8,384 nt of DNA from an uncultured Neisseriaceae bacterium (lineage in GTDB: Bacteria; Pseudomonadota; Gammaproteobacteria; Burkholderiales; UBA11063): NCBI GenBank assembly GCA_937952895.1, contig CALFYC010000193.1:1-8384 (forward strand), in the 5' to 3' direction. The position numbers and the translations under genes were made by a program. Positions within the stretch are counted from its first letter, which is position 1; each line of letters begins with the position of its first letter. The notes below the pieces were generated by a model, which did not search any database, was not told the origin of the DNA, and was given only the letters and a program-made list of their open reading frames with translations. Shown piece by piece: positions 1 to 6,973 of this stretch.

Positions 1-16
1 GACGCTCTTCCGATCT
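1..16 (+). other. Illumina adapter remnant (not biological)
   Basis: The first 16 bases, GACGCTCTTCCGATCT, are identical to the 3' end of the Illumina TruSeq read-1 adapter/primer. This was recognised from memory of the adapter, not by a search. The GAC before GCTCTTCCGATCT distinguishes it from the read-2 adapter, which has a different 5' part. The phage sequence therefore starts at about base 17, and the contig end is a read end rather than a true genome end. The adapter happens to stay in frame with the first gene, so five or six false residues would be added to a naive translation from base 1. Confidence 0.93.
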
Positions 17-2271
17 TTGTCGCTGGTACACAAATCCATATAAGAATGGGATTCTCTAATGACCCAGATGAATTGGAGACTGTGTTCAATGGCGAGATTA
101 CAGAGATTGAAGGAGAGTCAATGCTTTCCATTATAGCTGAAGGATATGGTAGAGAGATGATTATGCGTGAGCATGCAACAGATAAGCCGCATGGCGTTGG
201 TGGTACACTTAACTCATCTACAAGTTCAATCATACATGAGGTTATGCGCTTTGATGAAATACAACATTTTGGCAGCAGAGATCCAATCATCAGTTCTAAG
301 AACCCATATGCAAGAAATATTTTGCATGGAATTAGTACAGCTGAGATAGATGAAACAAATGCTACGCGAGCAAAAGATGCAGCTATTGGTGGCGTTGTTG
401 GCTTTGGAATTGGTGCAGCGGTATATGGAGTTCCTGGTGCTGTAGCGGCTGGTACTGCTGGACTTGTTATTGGAGCTTTAAGTAATCCAGCGACATCTCA
501 AACTGGAATCAATGGTAAAAAGAATTCATCAGATTCATTTATTGATGGCGATAACTTCTTGCCGCCACTTCATTCAACAGCTAGTGAGTTGTTTACAAAC
601 ACATATTCACCACCAATCGAAAGTGTAGACCCATACTTTTCATTAGCAGATAAATCTTTGCTAACTATTATGTTCTCACCAGATAGGTCTTACCATACAT
701 ACTTCCCAATATACCAATCTACTCCTTGGGATGTGTTAATGGAAATGGAGTACAGACATCCTAATACTAGAAGTCAAGTTCTAAACTATGAGCAAAGAGC
801 TACATTCTTCTTTGGTCTAAAAGAACAATTGTATTATGCAGAGTCTCCATCAATAGCTTTAATTAATTCTGTTGGCTCAAAAGTACAAGCAGTATTTGAC
901 AATACAGAGTTTGCGAAAAACGAAAAGTTCAGAGACTTGAAACCAGTAGCAGACTTCCATCTATTTACAACTGAACATAATATCATTAGCAATGATTTAA
1001 AAATTAGTAGTAAGTTTGGAACACAAGCCAACATTAGATACTTCGAAGACAATCCAACAAAGTCAGACTTTAAAGAAGACGACTTCCAATACTATACAAT
1101 GCAAGCAGATGATAACTTGCTGCCACAAGCAATTAGAACATTTGACATTAGTATGCTTGGAGTTGACCATAAAGGTTCTGCTTTTAGATATGGACAAGTT
1201 GGCTTAAGAAAAGAAACAGAGAAGATGTACCTTGGTAAAATCACAGTTCTTGGTAATCCATTTATCAAGGGAGGTGACTTTGCCTATATCAATGACACAC
1301 AAAGAGAATTAAAAGGTATTATTAAAATCAAAGAATGCATCCATACATATAGCACAGAGAATGGCTTCGTTACAGAGATTACTCCAGCCCTATATGTAGA
1401 AGAAGCAATGTTAACTTATAGTTATTTGATGACTAAAATGGGTTTAGCATATTCAATGATTAGTGAAAAGCTAAGAGAAAAGATTCTTCATTCTTACTTA
1501 AACGCAAATGAATATACTTCTCCAGTGATACAACTTGTTGAACGATCATTGCGTGATGTTAAAACATTTAATGAGCTTCAAAGCGTGTTTGCTCCAGACC
1601 AAAATAAACTTGGAACATTTGAAAAGAAGGGAATTCAATTAGTTAACTTTGCGTTATTGACTGGGGCTGGATTTGGATTTAGAGCTGGTGTAACTGGATT
1701 CTTAGGCGCTAGTTCTGCTACAAGAGGTAACGTATTTAGAAATTTACTAATCAATGCATCTAAGCTTACAAACAATATCTTTAATGTGAGTCGTGCAACT
1801 GGATCCAGTGCATTAAGTATACTTCAAGCAAGAGTTGCTCAAGGTGCATCTGTACGTGGATTAGGAATGATGTTAGCTAGATTAGCCGTAACAGGATTAA
1901 GCATGGCTACAGGAATGGTTGGTTCATTAATAGCATCTCCATTATTTATTCCAGGTGTTATAATTGGTATTGCGCTAATGTACACAATGGCAAAAGTAAG
2001 AGAGATTGAAGCAACAAGACAGCCGTTAAGATTGTTCCCACTACTTCATAATGGTGCTCCATACATAGCTGGACTTGCAGGATGGACTGATAACTCATAT
2101 TCAGAAAGCCTTGCATTAGAAGCTAGAAAATCAATTGCTGCTGCTGGAAAATTAATTAACTATGGTTCAGACATATATCAATCACGTGGTGATGATTTTA
2201 ATATACTAAGCAATAAATTAATACAAACACGAGTAGATAGAATAGCTGAAAAATATGGAGCGTCTAAGTGA
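17..2271 (+). CDS. Giant tail/baseplate hub protein (gpD/gp27-like), 5'-truncated
   Basis: This is the 3' part of a hub gene; 750 residues are visible and the true start is lost at the contig edge. The frame is open upstream of the Met codon at 46 and already reads as protein (VAGTQIHIRMGFSNDPDELE), so that Met is internal. Numbering from it, residues 1-45 look like the beta-barrel of phage late-control D/gp27-type hubs (IHIRMGFSNDPDEL, then VFNGEITEIEG). Residues about 111-148 form a Gly/Ala-rich hydrophobic stretch. Residues 223-258 carry a motif I associate with large phage hub proteins: TPWDVLMEMEYRHP followed by ATFFFG. Residues about 535-557 and 605-651 are again Gly-rich and hydrophobic, long enough to span a membrane. 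Residues 660-680 (PLRLFPLLHNGAPYIAGLAGW) look like a folded terminal motif. Textbook hubs are near 390 residues, so this one carries large additions. It precedes spike and wedge genes and overlaps the next gene by 4 bases (GTGA). The hub role is well supported; the hydrophobic parts might instead act like membrane-inserting tape-measure segments, which is inference. Confidence 0.75.
2257..2260 (+). promoter_or_regulatory. Shine-Dalgarno GGAG for the GTG start at 2268
   Basis: GGAG ends 7 bases before the GTG at 2268, inside the last codons of the hub gene. It decides the start of the next gene: the in-frame ATG at 2283 has no comparable purine-rich site before it. This supports GTG initiation coupled to termination of the hub gene. 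Confidence 0.6.
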
Positions 2272-2978
2272 ATAAAACAAGAATGAGTAATAAGCATCGT
2301 AAGACAACGCATGCTGTAAAGTCTCAATGGGAAATGAATAGAGGTCGTCCTACATATCAAACTGGCATAGTAGTGGCTATATCTCAACAGGGCAACGGCG
2401 TGTATGCCGTTGTTCGCAAACAAGGAAGACAAGTTTTTGACGCAGATAATAACAAAGTGTTTGTTGATACTGGATTATTTGGAAACATATATAATGTACC
2501 AGAAGACGAATTGGCAATGGCTGAATGCTTATTGCCAACCAATCTAGATGCTACAAGACTTATAATGAACTACCAATATTTAGTTGGCGCTAAGGTCAAG
2601 GTTCAAGTTGAACAAGATTATCCAAGAATGGTTCACTTTGAAAACAATAGTAATTATGAGTCTCGTGTTATTAATAGAGAAGACCTTTATAGGGCAAGAG
2701 CAAATAATGACTATCTATCTTTAAAAGAAAAAGAATCATTAGAATTTTTTAGAGCTATTGGCGTTGATGAAGTCATTGCCAAATTAGTTTCAGAAGAAAA
2801 AGTTAAAGAAGGTCAGATATGTTATGGAAATTATTCTGTACCAGACATGGTATCTAAAGAGGACATATCATCAAGAGTGGCCTCTACTATTGAACCAACA
2901 TTAGTGGTTGGCTTAGAACAAACACAATTAAAAGAAAAATCTTGTCATAGATTTCCAAAAGCTTTAGGTGGCATATGA
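2268..2978 (+). CDS. Putative baseplate spike-base protein with possible OB-fold region
   Basis: A 236-residue protein starting at GTG in a 4-base GTGA overlap with the hub gene and preceded by GGAG at good spacing. A start at ATG 2283 would remove five residues. The first 27 residues are basic (NKHRKTTHAVKSQ), likely a flexible arm. Residues about 29-120 alternate in a beta pattern (YQTGIVVAISQQGNGVYAVV, later YLVGAKVKVQVEQDYPRMV), which resembles the OB-fold of gpV/gp5-type spike proteins. About residues 136-180 are charged and probably helical, ending in a short beta/loop tail. No lysozyme domain or collagen/beta-helix repeat is visible, so it is not a full gp5. The role rests on position between hub and wedge genes plus the beta pattern; I do not recognise the family. 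It could also be a hub adaptor. Confidence 0.45.
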   Translation: MNKTRMSNKHRKTTHAVKSQWEMNRGRPTYQTGIVVAISQQGNGVYAVVRKQGRQVFDADNNKVFVDTGLFGNIYNVPEDELAMAECLLPTNLDATRLIMNYQYLVGAKVKVQVEQDYPRMVHFENNSNYESRVINREDLYRARANNDYLSLKEKESLEFFRAIGVDEVIAKLVSEEKVKEGQICYGNYSVPDMVSKEDISSRVASTIEPTLVVGLEQTQLKEKSCHRFPKALGGI

Positions 2979-3295
2979 TAATTAGAAATTCAATAACATC
3001 ACCAGCATTTATTGGTGTAGATGATGAAAGCATCAATATGTCATCTGGCGCAATGTCAATCGCATGTGATAAAACAAGTGGCAATTTTATTAACGGCCCT
3101 GTATCATTAACAACAAGTTTAAGCAATATAAGATTTGGCGGAGTATTCAAATTTAATCCATTAGCAGCCTCGTGTGTACCGTCAACTATCGTAACGCCAA
3201 TATCAACATTTATTATAGATGTACCATCTAAAAATATAGCTGGACTAGCAAAGTGTGCTGCAATAGTTATGTCAACAATGAGTAAACTTAGATGA
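2975..3295 (+). CDS. Small baseplate protein, candidate spike tip
   Basis: A 106-residue protein in an ATGA overlap with the gene before it; AGGTGG lies 3-4 bases upstream of the ATG and may serve as ribosome binding site. It is rich in Ser, Ile, Val, Thr and Gly, and probably all beta: residues 41-60 hold GPVSLTTSLSNIRFGGVFKF and residues 68-84 hold VPSTIVTPISTFIIDVP. There is no signal peptide or clear membrane segment. PAAR tip proteins are of similar length and are often found next to spike genes, which suggests a tip or plug role. However, there is no histidine at all, so the usual PAAR metal site (three His and one Cys) cannot be present. Three Cys (31, 67, 94) are the only possible metal ligands of that kind. 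The family is not recognised; the role is inferred from size and place. Confidence 0.4.
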   Translation: MIIRNSITSPAFIGVDDESINMSSGAMSIACDKTSGNFINGPVSLTTSLSNIRFGGVFKFNPLAASCVPSTIVTPISTFIIDVPSKNIAGLAKCAAIVMSTMSKLR

Positions 3296-3708
3296 ACTGG
3301 ACTGAAATAAAATCAGATGTAGTCTTCGATCAATTCGGAGACTTTGAACTAACAAATGGTGACATAGTTACTACTGTAAACACTATAGATATATTGAAGC
3401 AAAATATCATAGATAGAATCATAACAGCATATGGTGACTACGAGTTGCAAAAACAATTTGGCGCAAATATACATGGCTTAATTGGATTATCAAATAATAA
3501 AGAAGTTGAATCTAGAGCAACCAAAAATATTATATACGCATTAACGCATGACGGATTTCTAAGCAAAGACCATATTAATTTGTTTGCTAAAAAGATTAAC
3601 GACAAACTGTTACTTAAATTAGAAATATCCGTATTATCAATACAGCAAAAGCCAATAGCATTAGCATTTATTTTTTCAGCAAACAGGACTTTCACATATG
3701 CAATTTAA
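3292..3708 (+). CDS. GPW/gp25-like baseplate wedge and sheath-initiator protein
   Basis: A 138-residue protein, the usual length for gp25/gpW-type wedge proteins, which sit at the baseplate core and start sheath assembly through a sheath-like handshake fold. The characteristic layout is visible: an N-terminal part with GDFELTNGD (16-24), then a helix VNTIDILKQNIIDRIITAYG (29-48), then GDYELQKQFGANIHGLIG (48-65), a second helical part (about 70-85), and a C-terminal beta part (LLKLEISVLSIQQKPIALAF). In family members the phrase after the first helix is typically Gly-aromatic followed by a Gly turn, as seen here. It starts in an ATGA overlap with the previous gene, with only a weak GAG upstream, and precedes the J-like gene, the standard W-J order. 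The call is fairly firm. Confidence 0.82.
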   Translation: MNWTEIKSDVVFDQFGDFELTNGDIVTTVNTIDILKQNIIDRIITAYGDYELQKQFGANIHGLIGLSNNKEVESRATKNIIYALTHDGFLSKDHINLFAKKINDKLLLKLEISVLSIQQKPIALAFIFSANRTFTYAI

Positions 3709-4870
3709 AACAACATCATCTAATATTATATCCGATAATTTATTATTAGCTATATCAGGAAACACTGGTCTAAATAATTATTCATCTTCATCAAAAATAA
3801 AAAACATATCAGATGCTTTTGCGGATGAAGTAGTTAATCTTGCACAATCTGCAGATAACCTAGTTACCAAAGTGTATACAACAACTGCAACAGCAGATGC
3901 ATTAGATAGCAACGGCTATCAATATAACACATACAGAAAGAATAACAACTCAGTGATAATTCAATCTACAGATCAATTAATTCAGGTAGAATCTATCAGT
4001 GGTACATTCAACCCTTTAATATTTGACACAGTGCTTCTATATGCAAATACACGAATAGGTCTTGGTAACAATGTAACAATTACTTTATTAGAAGACTTAG
4101 TAATCGCATCATCTGATATTGTTAAATATTTGTCTGTTAAGTTAGAAGCTACAAATAGTAATAGCGCATTGGAGTTATCAAGTGGCGATAGTTTTAGACT
4201 AAACATTTCTCAGAATCCCAATACATCAGACTTAGTTTTAATTGTTAATACCAATATCACTACTTACAATATAAAAGAGACTGATACAGATTACCGAGAA
4301 AGAATTATAACAACAAAAAACTCTCCTTATGCATCTGTTGAACAGGCAATTACAAATTCATTGCTTGGCATAGATGGTGTATTAAGCGTTGGATATAGTA
4401 GATTATTTTTTGGTGCTGCCAATATTGGTATACTAACAAGAGAAATGTTTTTGCTTGGTGTTGAAACAAATGAGGACTTACTATTAAATATAGCAAATGG
4501 GAAAATATATAATACCGCACCAGCTGGATACATTTACAATGCGTTCATCCCAGAGCCAATCCATATCAAACTAGATGTTAAATTAGTGAATGCTGGATAT
4601 GATTTAACGTTTGTTAAAAGCACTATTATCAAAGTCTTCCAAAGTAAATATAAATATAATGACCAAAACTTAGTATTGCTATCAGCCCTGAATAGAGAAG
4701 TCCACAAATACATAGAGTCGCAAGACATTAGAATTTATAATGCACAATTATATCTGCCAACAATTGATGGGACACTCTTAATATCAGAAGAAGAATTGAA
4801 TATTCCACTATTTGGCTTTGGATACTTAATAAACGAAAACATTAACATAGAGATTGTAAGCAATGTCTAA
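3698..4870 (+). CDS. Baseplate J/gp6-like wedge protein
   Basis: A 390-residue protein that overlaps the gp25-like gene by 11 bases; AGGA sits 9 bases before its ATG. It matches the baseplate J (gpJ/gp6/Gp47) pattern. After a beta-rich N-terminal half comes ETDTDYRERI (194-203), the usual acidic ESD..yR.R segment. A helix with ASVEQAITNSLLGIDGVLSV (212-231) follows, matching the family's 'ai...l..i.GV..v'. The C-terminal part, with IHIKLDVKLVNAGYD then a helical segment and a beta end (LLISEEELNIPLFGFGYL), resembles the C-terminal wedge domain. J-type proteins form the inner ring of wedge dimers round the hub. N-terminal residues 1-60 do not match anything I recognise. Gene order after gp25/W supports the call. 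Confidence 0.82.
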   Translation: MQFKTTSSNIISDNLLLAISGNTGLNNYSSSSKIKNISDAFADEVVNLAQSADNLVTKVYTTTATADALDSNGYQYNTYRKNNNSVIIQSTDQLIQVESISGTFNPLIFDTVLLYANTRIGLGNNVTITLLEDLVIASSDIVKYLSVKLEATNSNSALELSSGDSFRLNISQNPNTSDLVLIVNTNITTYNIKETDTDYRERIITTKNSPYASVEQAITNSLLGIDGVLSVGYSRLFFGAANIGILTREMFLLGVETNEDLLLNIANGKIYNTAPAGYIYNAFIPEPIHIKLDVKLVNAGYDLTFVKSTIIKVFQSKYKYNDQNLVLLSALNREVHKYIESQDIRIYNAQLYLPTIDGTLLISEEELNIPLFGFGYLINENINIEIVSNV

Positions 4871-6335
4871 TACAGTATTGTACACTGGTGTTACAGCTAA
4901 CTATGAAAGACAGTTGTCTAACATGGATTACTCTAGGCTAATGGCTTATATGCCTAAATGGTCTGCAGCTAATTTTGTTGAAACATCTAATTTTGCAAAA
5001 ATCTATGCACCAGTTGCACAAACACTTACTGGCATATACTTCAACATGGAAGACTACATTGCTAATTCAGTGGTTGAGTATTTACCAACAGAATGTATCT
5101 CTGCAATTTATACAGCTGTTAATCGTGACTATGGAACGACATACAGTACATTGGCACATGGTGCAATATATCAAGTTGGTGAAGCCATCACATCTAAGCT
5201 TTCTGATTCTCCAATCTCTGGAATTGTACTGGATGACTTATTCTTTTTTAATGAAAAATACAGCAGTGTGTTTACTGGAACATCTTCAATAGGTCAATTG
5301 TTTATTAACAGCAATGTCATATACATACAGGTCACTGATTCAATAGACGTTTCTGATTATCCAATAAGAGTTATCATATCTGGTATTACAGAGCATGGGT
5401 TGCATATAGATGAAGAGATAGAGGTAACTGGTCCATATACATATTCAACAAAAGGTGCATACAAAATGTTGAGTCGTATTGAATCAGGCTATACAATACA
5501 CATATCAAATTTTATAGACTTGTCATCAAGACATAGCTATATAGTTGCAGATGTAAACAAAAAGATATTTACAAAGAGGGGGGCACTGTTTGAACCAATC
5601 ATTGATTACGATGCAACTAAATTATTCATCAACAACTTCAATGGTAACTCAATAGTAGATGAGTATATATTTGACACAGAAGAACTAGACTACCTATTTG
5701 TATCTGCATCAGAAGATGTAATTGGATTTAAAGATGACGAATTGTATTGTGGTAAATTACATATACCAGTAGAATTACAACTTAACGTAAACTCAAGTTA
5801 TAATAATAATGACTTCATATACTTAGACAAGACAAGCACATACATCGGAGATGAGGTTGTTGTTACTATTGATCTTGGAAACATAAGAGAGATATTTGGT
5901 AACGAGTATATACAAGTCGTTATAGAAAGTGATGAACAAAGAGTATTCTTAAGCCAAGTAATGAGCGGTACATTCGATGACAACACTTGGATTAATCAAT
6001 CAGTACTAAGCGATAAAATAGTATTCTCAACACCCATACCGAACACAAATCCAATTGTATTTAAATTATATGTAAGTGGTTTTGACCAATATTTCGCAGC
6101 TGGTATATGCGTTAATAAAATACATTATAGAAAGTTTGCCATCAGCGGAATATCAAATGGCGACAATCAGCTAATTATAAGAAATAATAAATTATGTATA
6201 TTTATACAAGATAGCAATTCCAACTGCACACAATTTGACAACCTTCCACTATACAAAGAAATATCCTTTATAAGAGATGGATACACAGTTGACAACAATA
6301 ATATTTACACTCAATTTGATTTTGGATTAGCATGA
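4863..6335 (+). CDS. Large baseplate wedge-peripheral protein, possible gpI/gp7 position
   Basis: A 490-residue protein starting 8 bases inside the end of the J-like gene. Its place right after J is that of gpI/gp7-type wedge proteins, but I see no clear sequence match. The N-terminal 80 residues (SNMDYSRLMAYMPKWSAANF, then helical ETSNFAKIYAPVAQTL) look like a helical adaptor that could bind the wedge. Residues 166-217 form a beta domain, YPIRVIISGITEHG followed by an acidic EEIEVTG and then a Thr/Ser-aromatic segment (YSTKGAYKMLSRIESG). This recalls the Ig-like sandwich found in several phage tail and capsid proteins. The rest is rich in Asn, Ile, Tyr and Asp, probably beta, typical of fibre-connector proteins. 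It could be a fibre-attachment protein rather than a wedge core protein. Confidence 0.55.
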   Translation: MSNTVLYTGVTANYERQLSNMDYSRLMAYMPKWSAANFVETSNFAKIYAPVAQTLTGIYFNMEDYIANSVVEYLPTECISAIYTAVNRDYGTTYSTLAHGAIYQVGEAITSKLSDSPISGIVLDDLFFFNEKYSSVFTGTSSIGQLFINSNVIYIQVTDSIDVSDYPIRVIISGITEHGLHIDEEIEVTGPYTYSTKGAYKMLSRIESGYTIHISNFIDLSSRHSYIVADVNKKIFTKRGALFEPIIDYDATKLFINNFNGNSIVDEYIFDTEELDYLFVSASEDVIGFKDDELYCGKLHIPVELQLNVNSSYNNNDFIYLDKTSTYIGDEVVVTIDLGNIREIFGNEYIQVVIESDEQRVFLSQVMSGTFDDNTWINQSVLSDKIVFSTPIPNTNPIVFKLYVSGFDQYFAAGICVNKIHYRKFAISGISNGDNQLIIRNNKLCIFIQDSNSNCTQFDNLPLYKEISFIRDGYTVDNNNIYTQFDFGLA

Positions 6336-6973
6336 ACAAGATAGAGTTAGACGATAAGGCTGGTAGAAAAATATTACCAACACTTGAAGCAATTAATAAT
6401 AATGCACTTATAACACCATGCTTTAAAATAATCATTCCAGTGTTGACAACAGTTTCAATATCAAACAGAATTGTTGTTGATGGGCCAGGAGGCTCATTGG
6501 ATGAGAGCATTTTAAATATGCCCATTGGTATATTGTGTATTAAATTAAATAGTGTAGGAATAGAGACAAGACTATATAAAGACGATATGAGATATAGAAA
6601 CGCGGCAATGTTATCAAACTTTAATTCAAAGGTTAATTTTGATATAACAACAGACCTCTCACCTACCCCGCTTAATAAATTCTTCTACGAAACATACATT
6701 ACAAATCTTACAACAAGTCCACAACAGCCAAACATCGCAATTATTTCATCAACGCTAGATAACATAAGTTCTCCATATGACTTCGTAAGTGGAAATCTAT
6801 TTACGCGTATAGGAACTAAAGTTAAATTTAGTGCATCCATACAAGAAGCAATAATAAATATTCAAACATACAAAGCATATAATGCATCAGTAGTTGCAGA
6901 TGATGCAGACATACATAGTCAAACAAAGAATATTATTATTAATAAAATCAATGAATTGAATAAAACAATATGA
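6332..6973 (+). CDS. Hypothetical baseplate/tail-cluster protein
   Basis: A 213-residue protein starting in an ATGA overlap, with GGA 5 bases upstream. I do not recognise it. Residues about 27-50 form a hydrophobic beta stretch (LITPCFKIIIPVLTTVSIS), followed by a short Gly-rich turn (DGPGGSLDE, 50-58) and another hydrophobic segment (MPIGILCIKLNSVGIETRLY). The middle is Ser/Asn/Pro-rich and looks like a loop or beta region. The C-terminal 50 residues are likely a helix (IQEAIINIQTYKAY, later IIINKINELNKTI), which could mediate oligomerisation. There is no signal peptide or TM helix. Its place between two large beta-rich tail proteins, in a tightly coupled cluster, makes a structural or assembly role likely. 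Nothing more specific can be supported. Confidence 0.5.
   Translation: MNKIELDDKAGRKILPTLEAINNNALITPCFKIIIPVLTTVSISNRIVVDGPGGSLDESILNMPIGILCIKLNSVGIETRLYKDDMRYRNAAMLSNFNSKVNFDITTDLSPTPLNKFFYETYITNLTTSPQQPNIAIISSTLDNISSPYDFVSGNLFTRIGTKVKFSASIQEAIINIQTYKAYNASVVADDADIHSQTKNIIINKINELNKTI

Noticed and set aside
46..48. ATG as the start of the first gene
   Set aside because: The frame is open and protein-like back to the adapter boundary, and the ATG lies within a hub beta motif; no ribosome binding site precedes it.
2283..2285. ATG as alternative start of the 236-aa gene
   Set aside because: The upstream GTG at 2268 has GGAG at 7 bases and forms the same 4-base overlap type seen at other junctions; the ATG has no such site.
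5578..5583. Run of six G in AT-rich DNA inside the 490-aa gene, a possible slippage site
   Set aside because: The reading frame is protein-like on both sides and stays open, with no good alternative frame to slip into.
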